From NCBI GenBank assembly GCA_018806985.1, contig JADANN010000034.1:868001-932000 (forward strand): a stretch of 64,000 bases of DNA, read 5' to 3'. Shown one piece after another: positions 52,971 to 63,430 of the stretch. Position 1 is the stretch's first letter. Every line of letters begins with the position of its first letter. The DNA is from Angiostrongylus vasorum. Lineage: Eukaryota > Nematoda > Chromadorea > Rhabditida > Metastrongylidae. The position numbers were made by a program, and so were the translations under genes. The notes under the pieces are model-generated. The model searched no databases and was not told the DNA's origin. It saw only the letters and a program-made list of their open reading frames with translations.

Positions 52971-55429
52971 ATTTCGTTCATGGAATAATGATTGGTATGG
53001 GAAAATTTGATTGACAGCTGTAGGTGGAAAGGAACGATTTCATCCGCTACTGCGTTTTATTGTTTGTGGTCGACCACAAGGGAGATCCACATTCACTAGT
53101 GCTTACCTTATATAGATGCTGTACACGTAAGATAGTTTTCCGAGACTTCCGATAATTGTTCGATCACTAGGACATTTGAGCAAAGAAGGCTTCACAGGTT
53201 TGTAGAAGACACGATGCCCTATAGCACTAGTCGTGTACATAATTTTTTCAAGGCATTATTTTAATTTTAAATATGTTTTGAATTAAAGTTCTCAGAAACA
53301 AGTCGATAGCGAAGTTTAGATCTTCAAAATTTTTAAGACAGAAGCAGCAGCCGGAAGTACAAACGATACATTATGAAACATCACCGTGTAGCACTTGATG
53401 GAATCCTGCTTATTTAACTGCTTTGGGGTACAAATTCGCTACGAGCAATTGCATAAAGTTAAGGAGAGCTCCAGAAGGAGGAAATTTCATCATGGTAGAA
53501 TGAAATGTATTTCCTAGGCAAACACCTATAGATTTTAATAGCTTCTACTTTTGCTAGCAAAGTTCAAAAATGAGTTCTGATAATTTGCCATTAAACTGGA
53601 AGCGGGCATTTTTTTCGCATCGAACACTTCACAACGCAAGTCGGGTGTTATCGGTTAACGAACTGTTCTACATGGATATACGAGAGTTGCAAACAATCGC
53701 CTAAATAACCTTGTTTGTCAAAGTGACAAAATGTGAATTGAAGTGAAACTAACAACGTTAATATTTTTTCCACCCTCAAAAATTAACTGCTGGGGTACTA
53801 AGTATTATATAGTTTGCTAATGAAAATGCAACGACCTAACCAACGCTAGAGTAAGAGTATTCATGATTTTCATAGGTTTATCATTTTGGTAACAGTGAAC
53901 TTTTTTGCCAACGTTTTGTTGAATGTTCGCACAGTTAATTGCGCTGCAGGAAAATTAAAATCAGCTTAAACCAGCAAAGTGAAAATCGTTAGCAATGTAA
54001 AATTTTTCGCTTAGAAAGTATCGGTTGAGTACTCGACGATGTTTAAAGGACGAGAAATGGCAGCAAATTCTCCATTTGTCTTTGTTATGAGTCGGTTTCC
54101 AAAATGGACATAATTTCTCAACGGAGACAATGAGCACCATGTTTTCTTCGACTATGCTGGTTGACATGTCCGATAATGGGGGTTAGCGGTTCTTTGGTTA
54201 CGAGTTTGACATCCCGTAGGACGCAGTCCATAATAGTTCTGCCTACCAGTTATCGTTAGTGTGTTGACGACCACCATTGATTTCGCAAAAAAAACCCAGT
54301 GAACTTGTCGCAAGTGCTGGTTTCTGACAATTTCTGACGCTGTTTATTTCAGTGAATATATGTCATTATAAGTTGAGTAATGCTTATTGCAAGGTGTTGA
54401 AAGGTTAGTATTAATTGAAAGTAAAGATCGATCAAAAGGTTCAAAAATTGGCAGCCTCAGTGAGTGTGTGGTACTCAGTTTAGTTTCCAGCGGAGAAATT
54501 GTAACTTTACAGGCTTGAAATTACATGTTGTAAAAATAAACACGTGGAAAGACTTGATAGATGTTTCGGCAGATAAACCTTTCTGAACCTTATTGATGAA
54601 CGCTTCCCTTTGGAGCACTGAATTAGCCTGAAGAAGTCGCATCAGCGATTTATTATCATCATGTCACAGCGAAAAGCATACCGTAAGTGTTGAATTCTAT
54701 TGGTCAAGTAGAGATATTTCTGTGCCACTTCACTGGTTATATACTCTCTATGTGGCATATTCTCTTCAACAACTGTGGTACCCAAACCAAAATGATTCTG
54801 TTTGAAGGAGGTTTTTGTAATTTATTAAGAGTAGAAAACGGCTTTTCACGAGCCAATGTTCACATTGGATCTACGTTTGACAAGTTATCGGTGGAATGCG
54901 GAAGGTGTTGTAAGAACTTCTGTAAACAAATGAGCAGGCGTGACCTCCTTTCTGGTCACATGGTCGTTGATGTGTTATGACAAATGAGATGTTCACCTTA
55001 TTCTCATCAACTTGTAGGATGTGGTGGCGCGTCAGACTCTTGAGACTTGAGGTCAGTTGTAATTCCGTAAATTCGTATTGCCTCTCTCATTTTCATGCTA
55101 CCTAATGCCCTTCATACCATGCTTGTGATAGCATGCTCGATAACAATGTGCATTCACCTTCAACCATCCTAAGTAGGGTCAAGTTTCCAACGCCCGCGTT
55201 GAAGCAGATATATTTATAAAATTGAAAATGTAGGCATAGCAAGTGCCCTTTGTTCACGAAGGTAATGCTTAGCATGACAACATATCATTTCAGACCATTT
55301 CTTCAGCAATGTAAAGGTAGTCTTACTGCCTGCCGTCCACTTACATACCCTCTCGTTATTCTATTCTTTTTTCTCCAAGTGTTCTCTAGGAGACCTAACT
55401 AATTCAAACGAGGAAACCACCTTGCTCAG
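52971..55429. other. No gene seen; possible retroelement remains at right
   Basis: AT-rich without exons to about 54500. Two copies of the hammerhead-like motif occur at 54561-54588 and 54633-54660. 55000-55200 is GC-richer on minus and may be part of the neighbouring RTE remnant. Confidence 0.4.
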
Positions 55430-55835
55430 TTCTTATACGGTTATAATAATGTTGCTGCAGAACTTGAAATTCTGGTCGAAGTGCTTCTGGTACAGCTCAT
55501 TAATGACTTTTGCATACTTGGCATTGACGTCCCGGTTATCCATGGCTTCGCATCGTCTTCTTTAACAACAAAGTTGAAGATATTTTTTTAAGCACAAAGC
55601 TACATCCTGTGCTCTTGCGATGTTTTATTTAGTTTCGCTATCATTGGGATGTGGTCTACTGCACTAACATATTCGAAGCCGGGTTCGCTTTCGATCCGGA
55701 TGACTCGAGTGAAGGGTTTGCCGACGACGGTTAACAAGAAGATTGTGCTATAGTTGGCCACCTCATTTAGATCTCCTTTCTTAATAACGCAGCGGTCCTG
55801 CTGGTTTTTCCGTTGACTGACAGCCTTCTATAATG
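55430..55835 (-). mobile_element. RTE-like reverse transcriptase fragment, decayed
   Basis: The minus strand reads VIKKGDLNEVANYSTIFLL, then TVVGKPFTRVI, which fits the KKGD...NYRPI-LL...K-F-R-I block that opens the RT domain of non-LTR elements. Further on, SAVDHIPMIAKLNKTSQEHRM and a frame-shifted DNRDVNAKYAKVINELYQK match the following RT blocks. Stops and frame shifts show that it is dead. The finger/palm start is present; the catalytic FADD block was not seen. Confidence 0.75.
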
Positions 55836-56744
55836 ACGATTTATTTATTAACTTCTGACATTTGGATTTCGATCTGTACTTTTAGAACAGTATTTTGGAG
55901 GCGTTGAAGCGTTGTTCATGTTAAAGCAGCTTAACGATTGGAAAATACGGTCCTCACTTTAGAATTTCTTCAAGTTAATATAAAACACCGATGCCTTCTT
56001 CGATTGATAAACTAACTGGAACCAAATCGATTGAGAAGACATGTAAATAACCTTAACGTGTTTGTCAAAGCACGAAGCGTAGGCAGTATAGAATGTCAAC
56101 ACGAGTATTGCACCATTTCAGTTCAGCCGTGAACATCCGATTCGCCTCATTTGATCTCCAGATGAATACCATGTTCATGGTCAAACTGGAAATGAGAAAA
56201 AAGTTAACACCTTTAACTATCTATTCATGTATGTTCCAAAAATTGTTATTTTTCGTTAACCTCGAAGAAGACAACGAATGGCGTGGGACACAAAAAAACT
56301 GGTTCGACCAGCGTGACCTTTAAAAATTTGCTTGTAAATGGTCTTTCAGCAATCAGTTAAACACTGTGAAGTTTCAGCGGACTATTTCAGTAGTGAACGA
56401 TTCGATCGATTTCAAAAAGAAATGTAGATTTGTAACGCTGCACAGTAGACTTTCTTTTCTGCGCAATTTGCTGCTTGTTGGGCCATGTGATTGAGTGACC
56501 TAGGCTTTCTGTCCTAGTCTGGTTAAGACTTTGTTGATGATCCACCTATAACGAATAAATAAGGAATGAGTTGGAGGTAGATTAGATCATTCATTAAAGG
56601 TTTTAATGAGTCTTTTTGACGGTGAGAACTACCTGCAAATATTCATCCCTTTAGGATTAAGCGAATGGATATTATGCGATTGTATTTAGTGTTTTCGTTT
56701 AATATAATGTCACTTCAGTTTTGCTGTCTTCAGAGTGATTTCAG

Positions 56745-56878
56745 TAAACACTTATAGTTGCGCAAATGTTCGATCTGTCCGTGAATGCCATATTTGCCTA
56801 TTCGATCGGCTTTGCCTGTGTTGGCGCCTCGAAACGCAATGCTTCCATTCTCCGCTCGCGGTCATTCCGCATCGTTGC
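56745..56878 (+). CDS. Candidate cysteine-rich exon
   Basis: 134 bp between GTGATTTCAG and TTGC|GTAAGG. The frame that fits (two bases, then 44 codons) reads SCANVRSVRECHICLFDRL, CLCWRLETQCFHSPLAVIP and HRC: 9 Cys in 44 residues, suggestive of a disulphide-rich extracellular module. The other two frames are also open (one reads FDLSVNAIFAYSIGFACV), so the call is uncertain. It lies 3 kb upstream of the cuticlin start on the same strand. Confidence 0.35.
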
Positions 56879-58979
56879 GTAAGGTTAATTGTCGTGTTAC
56901 ATCCTCTGGAATAGCACTGATATCATTCGTAAGAGATGTGAGACAACAACATTATGGAAGATGTTTGTTCCATGAGAAACCTGAAAATCCTCTTCATGCA
57001 TGTTTGATCACCAAAAAGAGATTAAGGAAATATTTCATGGTATTTTTTTTACAGCAATGAATAACAAACGTGAATGAATGACTTGACATAAAAAGTGTTA
57101 TAAATCTCAACAAATTTGCACTAAACACCAATTCTCACCTTATAAAGGAAGCACTAATCGTTTAAGTTGGTACAGATGCAAATTGCGCCAGCTTTTTTTC
57201 CCTTCTTTTTCATTTCTTGTAATCATCTTATAGTACTGGTGCAAACACTTCCATTTAAATGAATAATGCAAAGCTGGTCATCTGGTTATTCAAAGGACAC
57301 GAAGAGCATCAGAGTATCAACGTCATAGAGGTCGGTCGCCTTTCACGGTATGCGTGCCTAATCCCTAAATGTCGCGACACGTCAGAATTTCTTCCGATCT
57401 GGTGCTCTGTCGACATCGAGAGGTTTGCTTCGTGCCTTCGTTTATTTTTACAAATTTGCGTCGTGTGATCAGAGCACGAACGCAGTGTAAATATGTCCGA
57501 TTTGTTCCAACATATTGAACTATCCACGAGCATCATCTGTTAACTACTGCCGGGTGCAAATATCCTTCTTATTCCTCTCATTAATTCACAAACTTACTAA
57601 GTTCCGGCGAAGCTTTTTAAAGAACATGATATTGTAAATACCTTTTTGTTACTTCTTGACTTCACTCTCTGTTTTTTTTTCTTCTAATCTCTAAAAAAGT
57701 AATTTCACATTGTGATCTTGAAACTACTAAGAGACCTATACTCAGCTCTAAACGCATGTATTCCCCACATATTTCCAATTTTAGTAATGAATATCACGAA
57801 GTTGTCGATTTCAAACTCAATGGATTAGCACCACCACTTAAAAGCAAGATCACGAGTACTTTCAGGTTTCATGTCTTAATGTGAGCCGCTTTCCTATAAC
57901 TGTTCGTTTTCGGAAATTACGAAGTAAGATAGTTGTATAAAGCTTACTCGCTCATCCATTGGGTAACATACTTGCTTTAATGACCACTATTTCGTAGGTG
58001 GTTTCTGAATTCTTAAATGAGAAGAAATTTAGAGTCACTCAGTGGTCAAGCTTGGGATGAAACATAGGTTTGAACCGACCTTAGGTTAAAAAAGATGTAT
58101 TGATTATTCACGACGAGTTTAAGTGAAAATCGGTTTAGTTAAATATTATTACGCTGTGTGCTAGCTATTCTTACTCCTACTGCTACAAGATGGATTGTCC
58201 GTTGAAAAACAAATTGTTATCAACGGACAATCGTAATTATTAGCAACTATCCTCTATAAAATAGCTATGCTGGGTAAGATTACCTCTTCTAAACGGTGCT
58301 CTACTGAAGAAAATTCGACTCGATACGACTGCGACTACGAAGACGTACAATGCGAGGACGAATGAAGACGAAGATGTCTAAAAGGTCGCCAAATAAAAGC
58401 TGCCTGTGCACCACGCGGAAGCTTAACAATTCAAAGAAATTTGTAGGGTTTACGGTTTTTTAAAATCTCATGGTTTCTCGTCACTTTGAAGGACAGTGAC
58501 CAATTCCCGCTCTATGAATTGTTGCTATTACCAAATTCGATTAGAAATCGCCCTCTACTTCAGTAAAATTCAAGTGACATAACAATGCATAGTAGAAGCA
58601 AGATAAGCACCGCCTTCCAGCGATAGAATTCTGAGCCACGCCCATAAGGGTTAGGATTACCGCATTTACATGTCATAGGCAAGGCTTAGATTGCACAGTT
58701 AAGCACATTATCATTACCACACAAGTTTAATTCAATTTGTTTTGCTGCTAGTTCGTTGAGATTTGCACTAGTCGTGTACTCCACTCCCGTTATAAAAATT
58801 TTCCGACTAGTTTTTAACTTCGTTTTTCGAAGCAACTTTAAACTTTTGAACAGTCTATTTAATTGAAAAAAGGAGAGGAGGAGGCCTTCAAGAGAACCCA
58901 TCAAATTTCGTCACACAATAAAAATTCCCTTCTTTTTTGTTTTATTATTTCCATGTTTCTACAAGTTTTTATAAATACG
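56879..58979. other. No resolved gene
   Basis: 57259-57536 is open on both strands (plus VIWLFKGHEEHQSINVIEV; minus STEHQIGRNSDVSRHLGIR) without deciding splice signals. A perfect inverted repeat lies at 58193-58232. Nothing else is supported. Confidence 0.35.
58193..58232. other. Perfect 13-bp inverted repeat (hairpin)
   Basis: gattgtccgttga and tcaacggacaatc are exact inverse complements separated by 14 bases. No flanking repeat unit was recognised. Confidence 0.9.
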
Positions 58980-59110
58980 TTACTCATCGCAATGGACAGC
59001 CTCCACGATATCCGACACTGGATTGGCCGCCTCGTGACGGGAATAGTACACATTCGCTTTGTTTCGTTCTACAAAGTTTCTTTGAATGGGTGTCAATTTG
59101 GGGTCAATCA
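58980..59110 (-). CDS. Candidate terminal exon, unknown gene
   Basis: Minus-strand frame reading IDPKLTPIQRNFVERNKANV, YYSRHEAANPVSDIVEAVHC, DE and a TAA stop. Composition is strongly coding-like and there are no stops in frame back to 59137. The acceptor GCGCAAG at 59111 is weak, and an earlier start (LYTLLAQV) is possible. No family was recognised; a transposase piece cannot be excluded. Confidence 0.4.
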
Positions 59111-59910
59111 CTTGCGCAAGCAGTGTATATAGCCGTTACGTGTAATTTTGTTTGAGTTTCGTCTTTATGACTTCTTTGGAAAATGGAAATCATTCTTGCG
59201 CTTTTGTGGATAATTTTGAGTATCATAAAGAGGTACGCGAATTATGGGGAATTCTATAAACCTTTGTCTAGGAAAAAATGCTCTCGAGTGTGCCTGCACT
59301 AGTTCGCTCTAGGAAACAGTGTTCACTCATCATTCTAGTCGTTTTGGTACACTTTTGCTTATTTACTACTCCATTGTCTGAATTACTCGTCAGTACTCCT
59401 TCTTCCTTTTCTTTTTTAATTTCGCTCTTTTTTCCTTTTACTTGTCACCGAGATTTTTTTACCTTTCTGTCCCACTAAGAAATGATTCATGAGAAATGAA
59501 GGCCTATATAAGCAGAATGTACATCCTCGAGCTTTCTGTCGTTTAACTTCACACAAATGTTTCTATTTCCTTCTTCAGTCGAGCTCATTTTTTGTCTTCA
59601 TCGTCAAAATAAGCGTTTTTCACATATTTTGCGAAGGATCTTTTTCTTGAAAAGAACGTTTGCTGCTCTAAAACTATAATAGAAATAAATATAAGCAGGC
59701 ATTTCTACTGCTATCTAACAATATTTGGCCATTTATTTAGAAAAAAAAGGGATTCTGTGAAGGTTTCGTTGACTAGGAAATAGCTATTGCAATGGCTTCT
59801 CTGCAGTATTTTGCACTTTTTGGCAGACTATGCTGTAATGCTAACTGTCTTCTTTTCCTTTCCTGTCCGAAAACCTTCCTTATTGTTAAGTATCTTGTTT
59901 CGTATTCCAG
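59111..59910. other. Upstream region of the cuticlin-like gene
   Basis: Pyrimidine-rich on plus (59270-59480, 59800-59910) with only low-complexity open frames. It ends in the acceptor GTATTCCAG directly before the cuticlin ATG. Confidence 0.4.
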
Positions 59911-59911
59911 A
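59910..59911 (+). promoter_or_regulatory. Likely spliced-leader acceptor at cuticlin start
   Basis: TTTCGTATTCCAG ends at 59910 and the ATG begins at 59911. An AG acceptor abutting the start codon is typical of nematode trans-spliced mRNAs. A cis-spliced 5' UTR exon is the alternative. Confidence 0.5.
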
Positions 59912-59946
59912 TGACTCAACAACTTTTAAGGACTTGTTCAATTTTG
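59911..59946 (+). CDS. Cuticlin-like exon 1 (signal peptide start)
   Basis: Twelve codons from ATG, reading MTQQLLRTCSIL; donor TTG|GTGAGA. Confidence 0.75.
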
Positions 59947-62185
59947 GTGAGATTTTTACCAATGTTTTCAGCAGTCTCCTTTTCTAGTTGGATATAAATG
60001 TAATTTCAGGTAGCACATACTGTTATTCTAGCTGAAATAATAGATAACGGATTAGTAGGTGAGTTCCGTTTTTCACTATTTTGCCGTCTTTTTGAAAAAG
60101 TTCACTTAACAGAACTGTCATGCCGTACTTTTTTGAAAATGACTGACAAGGTCTTCCCGTACTGAGTTACGTCGTTCGTCGAAAAATAGTCCCAGATAGT
60201 CCCAGAGAAGTAAAGTGACCTTGGTAGTAGTGACGCTGACGTGGAAAAAAAGAGAATCTCTGAACCTTTTTCTTCAGTGAGAAGTCTGGGAATGCTAATC
60301 GTTTAACTGGAAAATCTCTTTTTTTATCCCGAAGGTCTCTCATGCTGATGACATCGTTGATTTGACCGGAAAACTGTATGGCTATATGACGAATACGCAT
60401 GCAATATCCAACAGGGAAATCTTTGTCTTTCTCTGCGTGAACTGTTACACTGCCCATGCATGTAACCTGTTTTTTCAAACATTACATGTGAAAACACCCA
60501 AATATGTCATTAGCATTGATTTCTTTCAAGTGATAGTACGTTCAGGTGAACCAGTCATAGAATGTGGTAGTGGAGATCTAAGTGTACGATTTACTACTCG
60601 ATCTCCATTTGAAGGACATATTTACGTCAAAGGACACTACTGGTAACTAGTCGAGACTTCTCAATTTAATGCTTTAACGAAAAAGGGAAAACTTTCCGCC
60701 AGCACGTCATTGATATCGGCTGGAAAAAGAAAACAAGAAGAAATAGGTGTTTCTGTTCTGTCTTTTGAGCAAATTCAGTTCGAAGAAATTAGGCGACTAT
60801 TTTAGATCTGTATGTAATACCGAAAAAAATCGCTTAATGTAGTACGGTCGCTAACCATAGTTTTTTCTTGAAGTTGCTAGAAATTTTCTAAGGCCTTGTT
60901 CCGTTTCCTAGAATATTTCTGTTTAAATAGTAAAGCGCCGATTGAAGGACAAGCGACTGCCGTTCGGATGCGTCACTTCAAAATACAGCCAATTTAACGA
61001 TTTCTTTTGCAAATTGTGATGTACTACGACAACGTTCGGTAAGTCTATTTTCTTGGCCTCTTCAGTACAACATTTTAGTTGATAATTTTGTCGAATTATT
61101 TTTTTAGTCCTGTGCAGTATGGTATGAACTCTCCCATCAATTCAGTTCTTTTGTCGTAACAGCCGACATTTGAAAGGAAACCTGTGAACCAAAGTTGAAA
61201 AATGCCTTTAAACCCTTCAGTTATCGTTCTGTATTTCGCTAGAAATTTAGAAAAAAATAATGATACGTGCGTGCTTTACCAAATGAAAATGAGAAAACTT
61301 GTTAACTTTTCTTGATACTCTAGTTTCTTAAGAAAATCAATAAAATTTTGACGGATGTGATTTTCTTTTCACAGTCACTACAGTCGATTAGCCACCCGAA
61401 GGTTGTGTATAACTAAATTATACTTTTGTAGGTACTCTTCCTTTTTTAAATATGTCTTTGAAGCTACACGTTGCTTTTTTGTTGGGAATCACGCCATCTC
61501 CATTAAATACGCAAACCTTGCTCATTTTTCCTAAGCAGCGTATCTGCGGTGTTTTTTTTAATAAGGTGAAACGCTGTTCTATAGGGATTTAGGGCAGAAA
61601 ACTTTAAGATAACATGAGATGACGAAGTTAATAATGACTACAGTTTCTAAATTTTCTTTTCAATAATTGTTCATCATTATCGCACACATCATCAACCACG
61701 GTTCAAGGCTGGCGTTTGTGTAGTATCAATGAAGCATCTATAAGGATGTCAAGACTGTCTACTTCTCCTTAAATACAAAAGAATGAAAGATTTTACTCAT
61801 AATTGAACTTCTGATCTTCTGATAAAAGCGATGTTAGAGGAATTCACTGGCTTATGGAGCAGAATGCGCACATGCCATTACAAGAGGTCAAGAGACACTT
61901 GAACGTTCGAGTAGAACATTGTATTTTCTTTGAGTCTGGTATAGAAAGGAAACTGATGTATGAAGTTCACGACATCACAAAACAAATCAGTTGAAGAATT
62001 TGTTCATTTCAGAATCACCCAAAAGGACTGATATTAACGACGACGATTATAATATCATTTCACCCGGTATGATAGACATTTGTGAACACGGAAACTGGGC
62101 TATTAATCAAATTGGTGTCATATTCTAGATGTTTGTGACGAAAATCGACAAATCGTATAAAGTGCAGTGCTTCTACGCAGAGGTG
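59911..62185 (+). CDS. Cuticlin-like ZP-domain protein, 5' six exons (3' end not found)
   Basis: Cuticlins are secreted zona-pellucida-domain proteins that assemble into the nematode cuticle. Exons 59911-59946, 60010-60058, 60546-60642, 60948-61038, 62013-62066 and 62129-62185 join with every phase correct and give about 128 residues. MTQQLLRTCSIL plus VAHTVILA is a signal peptide. IIDNGLVGEPVIECGSG starts the ZP domain, and FTTRSPFEGHIYVKG, DCRSD, ISFANCDVLRQRS, NHPKGLILTTTIIISFHP and VTKIDKSYKVQCFYAEV follow in the canonical cuticlin order. The four ZP-N cysteines are present (ECG, DCR, NCD, QCF). The ZP-C half, the furin site and any C-terminal anchor are missing. A weak continuation is an exon at 63566 (SVTTAHLRS). 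The gene probably runs past 64000. Which cuticlin it corresponds to cannot be said. Confidence 0.88.
60010..60058 (+). CDS. Cuticlin-like exon 2
   Basis: TGTAATTTCAG, then VAHTVILAEIIDNGLV; donor G|GTGAGT. It completes the signal peptide (cleavage plausible after LA) and gives the DNG motif that precedes cuticlin ZP domains. Confidence 0.85.
60546..60642 (+). CDS. Cuticlin-like exon 3, ZP-N start
   Basis: Acceptor ACGTTCAG, then EPVIECGSGDLSVRFTTR and SPFEGHIYVKGHY; donor TG|GTAACT. The most diagnostic ZP exon. Confidence 0.93.
60948..61038 (+). CDS. Cuticlin-like exon 4
   Basis: TSDCRSDASLQNTANLTISF, then ANCDVLRQRS; donor TCG|GTAAGT. The acceptor GATTGAAG is poor, but an upstream TGA and the required phase leave it as the only choice. 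Confidence 0.85.
62013..62066 (+). CDS. Cuticlin-like exon 5
   Basis: TTCATTTCAG, then NHPKGLILTTTIIISFHP; donor CCG|GTATGA. Matches the NP-G-...-STT-VI-FHP block of cuticlins. Confidence 0.92.
62129..62185 (+). CDS. Cuticlin-like exon 6
   Basis: ATATTCTAG, then MFVTKIDKSYKVQCFYAEV; donor GTG|GTGAGA. Matches the T-VD-AY-VQCFY block. Confidence 0.92.
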
Positions 62186-62854
62186 GTGAGAACGATAACA
62201 CAGAATTTGAACGTCAGGTATTGAATTAGGTTACTCGAATAGCATTTCCATTAAGTTTGTCGTAGTAAAACTTGACAGACAAACTCCTATTCTACATCAA
62301 ATTTCGCAGGTCCGTTTTAACAGTGGTAGTATAATATAAATCAGTCTAGAAAAGCTCTCCCAAGAAAACATGAAAACTTGCAAACTTTACCTTCAAAAAG
62401 TGTCCCTTTGGTTCTTGTTTTGCTTTGTTACGACAATAGTTTCAACATAGACAACGAGCCCCACTGCAATTACAGTTTATTCTTTTCTAAGCCGTCCTGT
62501 CAGAAGTCGAAACTGGAAGCTTTTGCCTGAAAAAAATCATGCTAGAAATGTAGCTTCTAAGCCAATAATCCTACTGCCAAGTTTACTTGTCCTTGCGGCA
62601 GTGATTGCTATCGACGAATGGAGAGAATTCGTTCGAGCTTTCTGCGCTCGCTCAAGTGTTTGGGAATTTTTTTTGAACATTTCGTAAATATCTTCAGTTG
62701 CCTAGATAGTGAAATAGACGTACATTGTGGAGAACGCGTTAAATACGACCGGGAAGCCGTATAATTTTTCAACAATTGTTGGATACAGCTACAATGATGT
62801 TGAGATATTTATATGTTTCTACGAGTCGTCCGTATTGAGCTGGTACGAGGTTGT
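62186..62854. other. Probable intron of the cuticlin-like gene
   Basis: AT-rich. Acceptors at 62309 and 62608 have no continuing frame. Nothing else seen. Confidence 0.4.
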
Positions 62855-62985
62855 CATTATTGTTGCTGTTGTTGTTTTTTGATGGTTGACGTTTCGGCGA
62901 TTTTGCCTTTCTCAGAGCCGTGCTGCTGCGAGTGGAACGGCTGTGGGCAGGGCGAAATCGCCCATCAAACAACAACAACAACGAT

Positions 62986-62990
<5 letters not shown>
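62855..62990. repeat. Nested palindrome
   Basis: The outer arms gttgttgttttttgatgg and (inverted) ccatcaaacaacaacaac are joined by cggcgattttgcc against gggcgaaatcgcc. An inner pair agccgt/acggct encloses about 15 bases. One arm carries a copy of the gccgaaacgtc motif. Confidence 0.8.
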
Positions 62991-63038
<48 letters not shown>

Positions 63039-63055
63039 CGACGACGACGACGACG
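62968..63055. repeat. (CAA)n followed by (CGA)n
   Basis: About 23 CAA units with one CGATAA interruption, then six CGA units. It yields false Thr, Leu or Cys runs when translated. Confidence 0.97.
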
Positions 63056-63189
63056 GAACTTTGACCAGAATCGTATCAGCTCAATAAAGGCACTTAACAG
63101 AAACACATAGATAAACATATCCATTATTTATGCTACGTTTTATAGAAAATCTGTCTTTTCAATTACTTCAAAATGCTGCCATGTTTAGT

Positions 63190-63430
63190 AAAGGTGGATT
63201 CCGGACCAGATTCGAACTCATTATCACCTTTTTCCGGGGTCTCACGCGTTGCCCACTGCACCACTGAGGCCCGTGTTTTGCCTTTCCCTCAGCCAGTTTC
63301 TTAGTCTAACAATGCCATCAGCAATCACTCGAATCTAGCTGTGGGTCTAAGTTTTGCAAACATCTCAGCACTATTGTGGTTGTATTTCACATAACACCTT
63401 GGCGAGAAGAAATAATATGCAGTAAACGCA
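63190..63430 (-). repeat. tRNA-derived SINE/foldback family, copy 3
   Basis: On minus the head is ggcctcagtggtgcagtggg, an A-box, followed by tgagttcgaatctggtcc with a perfect B-box core (GTTCGAATC). The plus text gttttgcaaacatctcagca, then aatatgcagtaaa, matches the repeats at 4620 and 24116. Confidence 0.8.

Noticed and set aside
62769..63124. Poly-Leu, poly-Thr and poly-Cys ORFs
   Set aside because: They are three frames of the CAA/CGA array.
63190..63275. tRNA gene on minus
   Set aside because: Good A- and B-boxes, but no closed cloverleaf, and the flanks match a dispersed repeat family.
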